Source of the DNA: JANMDR01 sp031376425
GTDB lineage: Bacteria > Pseudomonadota > Gammaproteobacteria > Burkholderiales > Usitatibacteraceae
NCBI GenBank assembly: GCA_031376425.1
Contig: JANMDR010000211.1
Coordinates: forward strand, 1 to 64,000
Length of the DNA: 64,000 nt
Direction: 5' to 3'
Made by a program: the position numbers and the translations under genes. Positions within the stretch are counted from its first letter, which is position 1, and the number at the start of each line of letters is the position of its first letter. The notes beneath the pieces were generated by a model. The model did no database searches and was not told the DNA's origin. It saw nothing but the letters and a program-made list of their open reading frames with translations. Below, piece after piece: positions 9,368 to 17,509 of this stretch.

Positions 9368-9510
9368 TGAAAGCGTTGTTTGATCCAAATATTCGCATCG
9401 ATTATTTTAACGGTATCGAAGCTGCGCAAACTGAACTACTACAAAAACCACACCATTAGCATCATCACATGGATAGGCGTGGTGACTGATATGCCGTATA
9501 ACGTGTGAAG
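9368..9510 (+). pseudogene. Frameshifted PIN-domain toxin remnant (VapC-like)
   Basis: An ATG 5 nt after the antitoxin stop opens a frame beginning MKALFDPNIRIDYFNGIEAA, close to the usual VapC N-terminus FDTNILIDYLNG, with proline in place of the usual threonine after the first acidic residue. The frame stops after 31 residues, but shifting frame just before that stop restores the next expected PIN segment (TISIITWIGVV). A weak further trace may continue to about 9590 (ALAALCATVIGPRN). The rest of 9511-9701 holds nothing else I recognise. The toxin cannot be made intact. Confidence 0.65.
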
Positions 9511-9701
9511 AGCCGAATGCTTAAAGCTTGCCTTAGCGGCATTATGCGCAACGGTTATTGGTCCTAGAAACGGTAGCGCTCTCATCTAATAGGTGGCGGT
9601 ATAGAAACTTTGAAATACCAATAAAAACAGGCTTCTCCGAGTAATTCTAGCGGTCAATTGCTGTTTCTAGATTGATAAAATTCTGCCATGGCAAAGTTAC
9701 C

Positions 9702-10703
9702 TCACGGAGTGATATTTGGGGCGCCCAACCGGGCACAATTTTGATCTCGACTACCGCCAGTCTGTTCAAACTCATGCGTTGATTTCAACGGTACCGCCAT
9801 CAGGCCACCGCGCAGCGTTCTAAGCAATGCGCGGTCGCAGTGAACCTGAAGTACTTCAGCGCGCTCAACTTTCTCATTCCCGCCCTCAATGTAACGAACA
9901 GTACGCTGTACGGAGGCATTCTTTGTCAGGTGCTTTTCTTCGGCGGCATCGCCTTTTTTAGAGGTCGCTTGGTCGATGACAAGTTCTAGCGCCGTTAATA
10001 CTAGTTCTGCGCCCTGACGTTTTAATGATGGATTGACAGCATTACCCCAAAATAGAAGAGGATCGACTTCCAGAACTGGCGAAGAAACTACCCTAACTGT
10101 ATTTGTGTAACTTGGTGCTGCTGGTTTACTTGGCTCGAATACGCTCACTGCTATATCGGCAATTAGCGCTTTTTGGTCTTGTGTCATTGAAAAAACTGGT
10201 TGAATCGTAAAAAACCATTCAGTACTAGGCGCTTCTTCAGCCAATGCGATTCGCGTTTGACCGACAGTCATTCGCGCCGCAGAAATCATTGCAAACAATT
10301 CCTCGTGATTGAATTCTTGGATAATTGTTTGGTAAGGATTTAACACCTTGTCTGCTTCCTTCTGCAGTTTATTCATCTCCAATTTTCTAGCACCACTATT
10401 AAGCAGACCATGCGTAATTAGTGCAGCGACCGCACCGGCAGCGCTCGGTGCGTAATAGACCATGTGCATGGCACCACCCCCAGCAAAGTCTGTATTTAGC
10501 GCTCCCCTAAAGGATACCTGTTTTTCTTGCGGTAATCGCAACGCCCAATTTGCACTTGTTAAAGCGGTTGAATGACTTTGCCTTAACTCGCGCTCGTTGA
10601 TTGCGGGAGCATCAAGTTGTATCTTGGTTATGTCTGCAGCTTTGCTCTGCAACGAAGAAGCTACTAAAAGTAAACCTAGTAAATACCCAGAAACACCGTT
10701 CAC
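9702..10703 (-). CDS. Exported protein of unknown function, partner of the upstream lipoprotein
   Basis: A 333-residue protein with an N-terminal signal peptide (VSGYLLGLLLVASSLQSKA, cleavage likely after SKA). A hydrophobic Gly/Ala-rich stretch around residues 85-100 (SAAGAVAALITHGLL) could be a short membrane or packing helix. I recognise no domain. The start overlaps the stop of the upstream lipoprotein gene by 4 nt, so the two are translationally coupled and probably act together in the cell envelope. C-terminal cysteines in VHCDRALL and DQNCARLG could form a disulfide in the periplasm. Confidence 0.75.
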   Translation of the reverse strand: MNGVSGYLLGLLLVASSLQSKAADITKIQLDAPAINERELRQSHSTALTSANWALRLPQEKQVSFRGALNTDFAGGGAMHMVYYAPSAAGAVAALITHGLLNSGARKLEMNKLQKEADKVLNPYQTIIQEFNHEELFAMISAARMTVGQTRIALAEEAPSTEWFFTIQPVFSMTQDQKALIADIAVSVFEPSKPAAPSYTNTVRVVSSPVLEVDPLLFWGNAVNPSLKRQGAELVLTALELVIDQATSKKGDAAEEKHLTKNASVQRTVRYIEGGNEKVERAEVLQVHCDRALLRTLRGGLMAVPLKSTHEFEQTGGSRDQNCARLGAPNITP

Positions 10704-11392
10704 GGTTTAAACGGCTTTTTAGCCCCGTCCTTAAATTGTTCTATGGCTTGGAAGTATGCGTTCGTTAATCCTGGAAATTTGGGTGGCTCATCCCAATCGC
10801 CATCGGTTGCTTTCTGCACAAGCATGGGCGCATACCAGTCATAGGTATTGTCATTAAGATTAACCATGACGCCTAACGCCGAGATCGAGGCTTTAGGAGT
10901 GCTCGTTGGGAAATAGGAAGCGTAAGTTCGTATCATTCCAACAGAATAGATATTTATGAATACAAGCTTGTCGATGCCATATTTTTCTTTAAGTGGCATA
11001 AAATTTTTCTTGGCAAAATTTACAGCCTCAGGATTCCACTGAGCTAAGCTATCAATGTTGATGTTTTCGGGTATCAACTTTGCGTCCGCTCCCATTTTTC
11101 TTAATAGCTCAACGACTTCGCTACCTAGGGAAGATAAGTCATCGTTGGGAAGCGTTTGGGTATATTTTGTAAGCGATGAGTTTGCGATAGATGCAGTCGC
11201 CATGCACAGCAAGCAATCGGCGCCCGGGAAAAAAGTATCAACTTTTGGTAAGGTAGAGACTGCAACACCAACGCGCACAGTTGGGCTTGAAATTTTTTCA
11301 ACCGAAAGGCCTACATTAGGCTGCCTGATTCCAGCGCAGCCAGAAAGAAAAAATACAAAAACTATCGAAAGCATCGCGGGGCGAAGTGACAT
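10700..11392 (-). CDS. Putative outer-membrane or periplasmic lipoprotein, unknown family
   Basis: About 230 residues. I start at the ATG giving MSLRPAMLSIVFVFFLSGCAG, a classical lipoprotein signal with lipobox LSGC; a TTG seven codons earlier is less likely. The mature part has TVRVGVAVSTLPKVDTFFPG, a CLLC pair, and an alpha/beta pattern (KYGIDKLVFINIYSVG) resembling, loosely, TolB/CsgG-type N-terminal domains. I cannot assign a family. I have the impression that similar proteins occur in Burkholderiales as conserved hypotheticals, which is memory and untested. It is the first gene of a two-gene unit with the exported protein at 9702-10703. Confidence 0.75.
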   Translation of the reverse strand: MSLRPAMLSIVFVFFLSGCAGIRQPNVGLSVEKISSPTVRVGVAVSTLPKVDTFFPGADCLLCMATASIANSSLTKYTQTLPNDDLSSLGSEVVELLRKMGADAKLIPENINIDSLAQWNPEAVNFAKKNFMPLKEKYGIDKLVFINIYSVGMIRTYASYFPTSTPKASISALGVMVNLNDNTYDWYAPMLVQKATDGDWDEPPKFPGLTNAYFQAIEQFKDGAKKPFKP

Positions 11393-11656
11393 ATTGGATA
11401 TCCGTAAGAGCAATTAATGATTGTTTATTTGTGAAAATTATATCATTTTATCGTTTACGGGGAGCCATTCTATTTGAATGAGTTGCTATATTCCACCCCA
11501 ATCGCTCGGAGTTTCGCTTGTCAATTGCTAACTTTCCGCGAGCGAATTTTTGGGAAAGCCCTTGCAATGAACTTCCTGAAAACATAAAGCCAATGCTCTG
11601 GATGAATTGGTCGTTGCAGCCATCTTTGTTTGGAATCTTGAAATTTAAATGGATAA

Positions 11657-12256
11657 TTACCCAAAATCCCGAGCCAATGCATCCCGCGTCTCAGGGCTTA
11701 ATGGCGATACCATCGCGCTGTAATTAGGGTGATCCACACCAATTGAAATCGTTACCCCGTACTTCACGGCCTCTATCATTTCTTTGCTAAATTCAAAGCG
11801 TAAAAAATGTACGGCAGAAGTTTTGGTTTCGGTTTCGCGCTCTAGGTCTTCGTCGGCTATTGCATATACTTTTGCGCTGCCTTCTACCTGTACCCATGTT
11901 TTGCGCTCAATGCCTTTTAGTTGGGTCAGGGCAATTTTACGTTCGGCTTCATCGGTGTATTCGATGAGCATGGTGGCTTTTAGGTTTTCGCCAGTGGGTA
12001 GCAGTGGCACATAGGCTTCGAGTTCATCTAATATTCCGGCTTCTTCAAACGTTTTTTCCGCGCGCAAAATTTCTTGAATTTGATAACGCAGCGTTTGCTC
12101 GTCTTCAAATAACAGTGTGACGTGATTGCCAACGTGCACCGTGCGCAGGCGTTTATGGGCGATGGCGGCTTTGCGATAGGTCGGACGCGCTTTGGCATAT
12201 TGCTCAAGGCTCATTAGGGAATCTTTGGTGATGGTTGCAGCAGTAGTGGTAGACAT
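11657..12256 (-). CDS. DUF3501 family protein
   Basis: A 199-residue soluble protein. The segments SLEQYAKARPTYRKAAIAHKR, HVGNHVTLLFEDEQTLRYQ and RAEKTFEEAGILDELEAYVPLLP identify DUF3501. No signal peptide, membrane helix or metal motif is visible. In many betaproteobacteria this gene stands next to an Fe-S oxidoreductase and rubrerythrin, as here, implying a role in the same redox or peroxide-related process, but no activity is established. It follows the Fe-S protein after about 90 nt on the same strand. Confidence 0.85.
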   Translation of the reverse strand: MSTTTAATITKDSLMSLEQYAKARPTYRKAAIAHKRLRTVHVGNHVTLLFEDEQTLRYQIQEILRAEKTFEEAGILDELEAYVPLLPTGENLKATMLIEYTDEAERKIALTQLKGIERKTWVQVEGSAKVYAIADEDLERETETKTSAVHFLRFEFSKEMIEAVKYGVTISIGVDHPNYSAMVSPLSPETRDALARDFG

Positions 12257-12347
12257 TTATTTATTCCTCAATTAGTGTTTGATAGGCCTGAAGATGTAAT
12301 TCTTTAGGGCTTCTTGGGATTAGCCTAGAGCCGCAGGCAGTTAAAAA

Positions 12348-13712
12348 TTATGATTCGTGGCGATGCACACCGTAAGCAGTGGCAATTAAGGTTAGCGGAT
12401 GTGCTAATTTTGCTTTCACTGATGTTTCTTTTTTAAGTGCTTCCATGCCTTGCTCAATATGGTGTGCGGCAAGCTGGCAATCGGAACTGATGTAGTTGGG
12501 TGCGGCGTCGTTCATGGCGCGGAATACGGGTTTGCCAATTTTTAGGGACATCTCGTGGTATTCCTTTTTAACGCCCCACGTGCCCGCATGGCCAGAGCAG
12601 CGTTCAACCGTGGTAACGGTGGTACCGGGCACAAGCTGCAGCATTTCACGGGTTTTTTGTCCGGTGTTTTGTACTCTTGAATGGCAAGGAATATGGTATG
12701 AAACATTGCCTAAGCTGGCTTTAAAATCCTGTTTTAGCAAACCATCTTTTTTACGCTGAATTAAATATTCAAACGGATCCCACATAGCAGCCTTAACTAC
12801 CTGAACATCAGCATCTTCAGGGAACATCAGGGGTAATTCTTGCTTAAACATTAAGGTGCAGGAAGGTATTGGGGTGAGGATGGCATAGCCAGCCTTTGCA
12901 AGTTTAGCGAGCTGCGGAATATTAATTTCCTTTAGCTTTGCCACTGCGTCCAAATCGCCTAGCTCTAGCTTGGGCATGCCGCAGCAAGCTTCTTTTTCCG
13001 CAAGCACATGCGGTATTTCGTTATGGTCCAAAATGCTTACCAGATCATGACCAATGCCGGGCTCGTTATAGTTGATATAGCAGGTGGAAAATATAGCCAC
13101 TTTGCCGGGTGTTTTGCTGCCATCCTTAATGGTAAAAGCTTGGGCAGGTGCCGCGTTATTGCGAAACTTGCTGCTGCTAAATTCCGGTAACCATGCTGTT
13201 TTATGCACCCCTAGGGTGGATTCCAACATTTTGCGTACTACTGGAATTTTATTGCTTGCATTTACAAACTGCACCACTACCGGGATGGACGCTAGTTTGC
13301 CATTGCGATCGGTTGAAGACAAATTGGCATCACGAAATTTAGTTGCCGAGCCTTGCTTATGTTGCACCGCCTTGGCACGCAACATAAGGTGCGGAAAATC
13401 GAGGTTCCACGGATGTGGCGGCACGTAGGGGCATTTGGTCATATAGCACACATCGCACAGGTAACACTGGTCAACCACTTCCCAATATTTTTGCTTGGGA
13501 ACGTCATCCATTTCACCGCTTTTGCCCGCGTCGATTAAATCAAACAGTGTCGGGAATGAATTGCATAAGCTCACACAGCGGCGGCAACCGTGGCAAATAT
13601 CAAACACGCGTTCCATCTCGCCGAAGAGGGCAGCTTCATCGTAAAAAGATGGATTTTTCCAGTCGATGGGGTGACGGGTTGGGGCTTCAAGACTGCCTTC
13701 GCGCGTGGACAT
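12348..13712 (-). CDS. Fe-S oxidoreductase of the GlpC / heterodisulfide-reductase type
   Basis: 454 residues. Two ferredoxin-type clusters lie near the N-terminus (C40, C43, C46, C50 and C83, C86, C89, C94), suited to two 4Fe-4S centres. The C-terminal half carries cysteine-rich CCG-type modules (KEACCGMPKLELGD and VERCSGHAGTWG), as in GlpC, glycolate oxidase subunits and HdrB. It lacks a flavin domain, so it must pass electrons to or from partners. Its neighbours, rubrerythrin upstream and DUF3501 downstream, suggest it feeds electrons to the diiron protein; that is inference. No membrane segment is visible. Confidence 0.88.
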   Translation of the reverse strand: MSTREGSLEAPTRHPIDWKNPSFYDEAALFGEMERVFDICHGCRRCVSLCNSFPTLFDLIDAGKSGEMDDVPKQKYWEVVDQCYLCDVCYMTKCPYVPPHPWNLDFPHLMLRAKAVQHKQGSATKFRDANLSSTDRNGKLASIPVVVQFVNASNKIPVVRKMLESTLGVHKTAWLPEFSSSKFRNNAAPAQAFTIKDGSKTPGKVAIFSTCYINYNEPGIGHDLVSILDHNEIPHVLAEKEACCGMPKLELGDLDAVAKLKEINIPQLAKLAKAGYAILTPIPSCTLMFKQELPLMFPEDADVQVVKAAMWDPFEYLIQRKKDGLLKQDFKASLGNVSYHIPCHSRVQNTGQKTREMLQLVPGTTVTTVERCSGHAGTWGVKKEYHEMSLKIGKPVFRAMNDAAPNYISSDCQLAAHHIEQGMEALKKETSVKAKLAHPLTLIATAYGVHRHES

Positions 13713-13736
13713 TTGGTGTTTCCTTTAAATCAATGG

Positions 13737-13775
13737 TTAAAAAATAGGGCTGCCAGAAATTACGCTAGCAGCCCT
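13737..13775 (-). terminator. Terminator after rubrerythrin
   Basis: On the minus strand AGGGCTGC and GCAGCCCT pair as an 8-bp stem around a 14-nt loop, followed by ATTTTTT. It lies between the rubrerythrin stop and the Fe-S oxidoreductase start, so it probably attenuates transcription into the downstream genes. Confidence 0.75.
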
Positions 13776-13798
13776 GCTTTTCGGTTACAGCTTAGTGC

Positions 13799-14218
13799 TT
13801 AAACTTCTAGCGCATCCAAAGCTTTTTGGAAGCGATTTGCGTGTGAGCGCTCAGCCTTAGCGAGTGTTTCAAACCAGTCGCTAATTTCATCAAAGCCTTC
13901 TTCACGCGCAGCTTTTGCCATGCCTGGGTACATGTCTGTGTACTCATGGGTTTCGCCAGCTACGGCAGATTTCAGGTTTTGCTCAGATGAGCCAATTGGC
14001 AAACCAGTTGCAGGGTCACCCACTACGGCTAGGTAGTCTAGGTGGCCGTGTGCATGGCCAGTTTCGCCTTCGGCGGTAGAACGGAACAAGGCTGCTACAT
14101 CGTTCTGGCCTTCAACGTCGGCTTTGTTTGCGAAATATAAATAGCGACGGTTTGCTTGTGATTCGCCTGCAAAAGCATCTTTCAAATTCTGGTGGGTTTT
14201 TGTACCTTGCAATTTCAT
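13799..14218 (-). CDS. Rubrerythrin, short form without rubredoxin domain
   Basis: 139 residues. The four-helix diiron domain has the expected ligands in two repeats: AFAGESQANRRYLYFA with AEGETGHAHGHL, and AVAGETHEY with AKAERSHANRF. Rubrerythrins reduce hydrogen peroxide to water. The usual C-terminal rubredoxin module with its CxxC pairs is missing, so an external electron donor is needed; the Fe-S oxidoreductase encoded next could serve. The start has TAGGAGAAACACC before the ATG. A well-formed promoter with an internal palindrome lies about 70 nt upstream. Confidence 0.93.
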   Translation of the reverse strand: MKLQGTKTHQNLKDAFAGESQANRRYLYFANKADVEGQNDVAALFRSTAEGETGHAHGHLDYLAVVGDPATGLPIGSSEQNLKSAVAGETHEYTDMYPGMAKAAREEGFDEISDWFETLAKAERSHANRFQKALDALEV

Positions 14219-14288
14219 GGTGTTTCTCCTAGGTATGTGTATGTTTGCGCGCGTAAAACATGGACAGCTCCAACTTTTTACAATGCCT

Positions 14289-14316
14289 ATTCTAGGCTAA
14301 TAATATTATTATGCAA
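14289..14316 (-). promoter_or_regulatory. Rubrerythrin promoter with palindromic operator candidate
   Basis: On the minus strand TTGCAT and TAGAAT form -35 and -10 boxes with a 16-bp spacer. The spacer ends in the perfect 12-bp palindrome AATAATATTATT (14299-14310). A repressor binding there would block RNA polymerase. The AT-rich palindrome is reminiscent of Fur/PerR-family boxes, but I do not claim an exact match. The predicted 5' untranslated region is about 65 nt. Confidence 0.5.
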
Positions 14317-14422
14317 ATTGATTGGTATTATGGCTTTGATAGGATTGGTGAATGGCAATAATCAGGCTCAGCTTTTAAATAGCCTAAAGTAAATGCTTAA
14401 CTTTTAGATGTCGTTAACCAGA

Positions 14423-15205
14423 TCAAGGGCTTAGTTTTGCCCTTACAGCAGCTAAAAAATCATCCAAAATCGGTCTGCAGTTTAGCAAATTTTCCATTTG
14501 CGGGCACATAAACTCTGGATGCCATTGCATGCCAAAAATATAGCTTTCGCCAGTACCGCGAATAGCTTCAATTATTTTTCCATCTTCGGCAAACGCTTCC
14601 ACTCGCAAATTATTGCCGAGTTTATTTACTGCCTGATGATGAATGGTGTTTATCACGCCCGTTGCCGCGCCAAGTAAGGTGGCTAGCCGGGTGTTTGGCA
14701 CAATAGTGACACCATGAAATTTATTCTCATAAGATACTTCACAACGGTGATTCACTGAGCCCGCTACTTGCGTGGGAATATCTTGGTATAAGGTACCACC
14801 CATTGCCACATTAATAATCTGCATGCCGCGACAAACTCCCAGTACCGGTTTACCAGCCGCGATGAAGGCATGTACCAATTCAAGTTCATAAGTATCGCGT
14901 ACCTTATCACCAGCCCACTCGGGTTTTAGTGCGGTTTCACCATAGGTTTCTGGTGCTACATCAGCACCCCCTTGCAAAACCAAGCCATCAAATAAATCGA
15001 CATAGTCATGAATTGATATTTTGTCAGGCCCGTGCGGTGTGGCAGACGAAATAGCTGGAATCATCAGCGCCAATACATTGGCAGACATTACCCAATGCGC
15101 TACACATTCCTCCACATAATGCAGCGATTTGGTTGGCAAAAATTCGCGCTTATCGTCCGGATGCAGCAGGCGGGCAGATAAGCCAATTCGTAGGGTGCGA
15201 GTCAT
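14423..15205 (-). CDS. Class I glutamine amidotransferase-like hydrolase (peptidase C26 / PuuD-like)
   Basis: About 260 residues from the ATG giving MTRTLRIGLSARLLHP; an in-frame longer version adds 17 poorly conserved residues. The catalytic nucleophile is in LGVCRGMQIINVAMGG, and the catalytic His-Glu is in FGMQWHPEF, as in gamma-glutamyl-gamma-aminobutyrate hydrolases. An oxyanion segment GLVLQGGADVAPETYG is also present. It probably cleaves a gamma-glutamyl amide bond; the substrate is not defined by sequence. It is divergent from mutY, with starts 75 nt apart. No polyamine genes are nearby. Confidence 0.85.
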   Translation of the reverse strand: MTRTLRIGLSARLLHPDDKREFLPTKSLHYVEECVAHWVMSANVLALMIPAISSATPHGPDKISIHDYVDLFDGLVLQGGADVAPETYGETALKPEWAGDKVRDTYELELVHAFIAAGKPVLGVCRGMQIINVAMGGTLYQDIPTQVAGSVNHRCEVSYENKFHGVTIVPNTRLATLLGAATGVINTIHHQAVNKLGNNLRVEAFAEDGKIIEAIRGTGESYIFGMQWHPEFMCPQMENLLNCRPILDDFLAAVRAKLSP

Positions 15206-15280
15206 AAAAATAGATAAAAATGCAGATGTAATCAATATGCGCCAAAGCGGCGGCACAATGCAAGCGGTAAACTAGCGATT

Positions 15281-16348
15281 ATGGAAAAATTTTCAACGCG
15301 CATCATCAATTGGCAAAAAATTAGTGGCCGGCATGATTTGCCGTGGCAACGCACCCAAGACCCCTATCGAGTCTGGCTATCCGAAATCATGCTGCAGCAA
15401 ACGCAGGTAACAGCCGTAATTGGTTACTACCAGCGGTTTTTAAATACCTGCCCAAATATTGTCGAGTTAGCTGCTGCCAGTAGCGATACAGTGATGCAAT
15501 TGTGGGCAGGCCTTGGTTATTACGCGCGCGCACGAAATTTGCACAAAGCCGCGCAAATTGTGGTGCGCGATCATGGCGGCGTGTTTCCATCTAAGTTTGA
15601 ACACATCGTGGCGCTACCCGGCATTGGCCGTTCTACAGCGGGTGCTATAAGCGCATTTTGCTTTGCGCAACCTACGCCAATGTTAGATGGCAATGTAAAG
15701 CGCGTATTCACTCGGCACTTTGGTATTGAGGGCGACCCAAGTAAAAAGCCGATTGAAACGGCGCTTTGGGCGCTTGCTGAAGCGCAATTGCCGAAGAAAG
15801 ACATTGAGCGCTACACCCAAGGCTTGATGGATTTAGGCGCCAGTTTGTGCAGCCGTAACGCGCCTAAATGTTTGCTTTGCCCGCTTGCAGAAACCTGTGT
15901 TGCCAATCGCGATGGCTTAACTGCTACCTTGCCCACCAGAGTTAAGAAAAAACTAGTGCCCCATAAAGAAACCACGTTGCTTATTTTGCGCGATGGTGAC
16001 AAGGTGCTCATCGAGCAACGGCCACCCGCAGGTATTTGGGGTGGGCTTTGGAGTTTGCCTGATTTGGGGGCGGAATTTGTTGCCCAAAATACACTGGAAA
16101 CGCCCTATTTTACGGCTGCTTCAAAATACAATTTAAGTGAAATTAAAGGTAAAAAGCTCGTTGTAGAAGAGCATGGCTTTACGCATTTCACCTTAAGCAT
16201 CACCCCCTATTTAGTAGATGTAAGTAAACAGAAAAACACATTGCTACGGGTTGAGCAAAGCAAAACTAAGTGGTTAAATTTAAGCGAAATTGAAGACGCT
16301 GCATTGCCAGCGCCGGTGAAGCGAATATTGCTTAAGCTTGTTTTTTAA
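15281..16348 (+). CDS. mutY: A/G-specific adenine DNA glycosylase
   Basis: 355 residues. It removes adenine mispaired with 8-oxoguanine. The HhH-GPD core is clear (WLSEIMLQQTQVTAVIGYY, ALPGIGRSTAGAISAF with the catalytic Asp in MLDGNVKRV). The 4Fe-4S loop has C190, C197, C200 and C206 with the standard 6-2-5 spacing. The C-terminal NUDIX-like 8-oxoG recognition domain follows. The ATG is only 7 nt downstream of a TAAACT box, so the message may have almost no leader. The last codons and stop lie in a 13-bp tandem repeat. Confidence 0.96.
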   Translation: MEKFSTRIINWQKISGRHDLPWQRTQDPYRVWLSEIMLQQTQVTAVIGYYQRFLNTCPNIVELAAASSDTVMQLWAGLGYYARARNLHKAAQIVVRDHGGVFPSKFEHIVALPGIGRSTAGAISAFCFAQPTPMLDGNVKRVFTRHFGIEGDPSKKPIETALWALAEAQLPKKDIERYTQGLMDLGASLCSRNAPKCLLCPLAETCVANRDGLTATLPTRVKKKLVPHKETTLLILRDGDKVLIEQRPPAGIWGGLWSLPDLGAEFVAQNTLETPYFTAASKYNLSEIKGKKLVVEEHGFTHFTLSITPYLVDVSKQKNTLLRVEQSKTKWLNLSEIEDAALPAPVKRILLKLVF

Positions 16349-16391
16349 GCTCGTTGCGTAAGCTCGTTCTTAAAGCTCGTGTTTAAGCAAG
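16332..16391 (+). repeat. Five-unit imperfect 13-bp tandem repeat spanning the ends of two convergent genes
   Basis: Units resembling TTAAGCTCG plus four bases begin at 16332, 16345, 16358, 16371 and 16383, giving periods of 13, 13, 13 and 12 bp. The first units encode the end of MutY, including its stop, and the last contains the stop of the YcaQ-like gene on the other strand. This looks like a local slippage array. Confidence 0.6.
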
Positions 16392-17498
16392 TCTTAAAAA
16401 TGTCTGCATAGCAGCGCATTCTGCTTTCAATGCGTTTTTAAATGCGCGCTCCTTCGGCGCATTACCAGAAACATAGCCGAATTCAGTCTGCATAGCACCA
16501 TTAACTACACTGATATTCGCCCAGCCAATTACCGTATCGCGCCACAGTAACGGTAGAGCGTAGTAGCCTAATTTGCGCTTTGCAGCCGGGGTATAGGCTT
16601 CAAATCGATAGGCCCAGCCCCAGAGTAGTTCAAAGCGCTTTCGGTCCCACACAATAGGATCGAAGGGTGCTAAAAAGCGCACCGTGTCGTCTGTTTGTTG
16701 GCCGAAAGCTATGATTTTTTTAGGCGTTACTGGTGCTGGCCAGTACCATGTAACACCGTCAATAGTGCTGTGATTAAGCCGCAATTTAGCCCGTGCAATG
16801 GCAGCCTTTAAATTGCCGCGCCACTGTGGAGCGCCATATTCTATGCGGCTCAGCAACCCACCAATACTGCCAGCAGGTAAGGGCGCATATTTTTGAACCA
16901 CCACATCAATGAGCTTATCCAGTGCCGCATCGGCTTCAGCTATGGTTGATTTCGGGTTATGCATATGGCTCGGCGCATACAGTCGAATACCGTTTTCACG
17001 TTTGGCAATGCGCACTATGCCGCGATAATGCATGCCATCAAGTAATTTGGTGGTTACATTTGAACTGCCACCCCAATAATTGGTGGCTGCGCCGTGCGCA
17101 AAATGCGCCTCCGCTTCACGCGGATGCACGACACCGCGTTCGTGTACAAACGCCAGCATATCGTCCGCTCGTTTTTTCGTGGTCGTGTTCCAGATATGTT
17201 TTGGCCGATTTAACTCGCGTGGGTGCATTAGCGCATGAATCTCGCGCGGCACAAATCCGTAATTGACGAAAAAATCTTCTTCAATATTTAGTTTTGGGTA
17301 GCGCGTTTCTAAATCGCCAGCACAATAATTTTTAACCCGATGCCGCAAGGTTAAATCTTGCGCCCGCGCTGGCGCGCGAATTGGGTCAGCCTGTACAAAG
17401 CCTAAGCGCACGATGGCTTTGGCTAATGTCGTGGGCGTAAACAAGGTATTGTTTACGGCGTAATGGCGTAGATGGTTTAGTTGAAGGAGTGGTTTCAA
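16383..17498 (-). CDS. YcaQ-like winged-helix protein (putative DNA glycosylase family)
   Basis: 371 residues. The start LNHLRHYAVNNTLFTPTTL and RLGFVQADPIRAPARAQDL, along with TRYPKLNIEEDFFVNYGF, identify the YcaQ/AlkX family of winged-helix proteins. E. coli YcaQ excises interstrand crosslinks and N-mustard adducts, so DNA repair is plausible. It ends convergently with mutY, another glycosylase, sharing the tandem repeat at the junction. No export signal. Assignment to the family is good; the substrate is inferred only. Confidence 0.82.
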   Translation of the reverse strand: MKPLLQLNHLRHYAVNNTLFTPTTLAKAIVRLGFVQADPIRAPARAQDLTLRHRVKNYCAGDLETRYPKLNIEEDFFVNYGFVPREIHALMHPRELNRPKHIWNTTTKKRADDMLAFVHERGVVHPREAEAHFAHGAATNYWGGSSNVTTKLLDGMHYRGIVRIAKRENGIRLYAPSHMHNPKSTIAEADAALDKLIDVVVQKYAPLPAGSIGGLLSRIEYGAPQWRGNLKAAIARAKLRLNHSTIDGVTWYWPAPVTPKKIIAFGQQTDDTVRFLAPFDPIVWDRKRFELLWGWAYRFEAYTPAAKRKLGYYALPLLWRDTVIGWANISVVNGAMQTEFGYVSGNAPKERAFKNALKAECAAMQTFLRLA

Positions 17499-17509
17499 AA
17501 TGGTGTCGC

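Noticed and set aside
11055..11417. Plus-strand frame of 120 residues opposite the unknown lipoprotein gene
   Set aside because: It lies almost wholly antisense to a gene with a clear lipoprotein signal and coupled downstream gene; no ribosome binding site.
11518..11727. Plus-strand frame of 69 residues between the lipoprotein and DUF3501 genes
   Set aside because: Overlaps the DUF3501 C-terminus, shows no family match and has no ribosome binding site; the 264-nt gap holds nothing else I can support.
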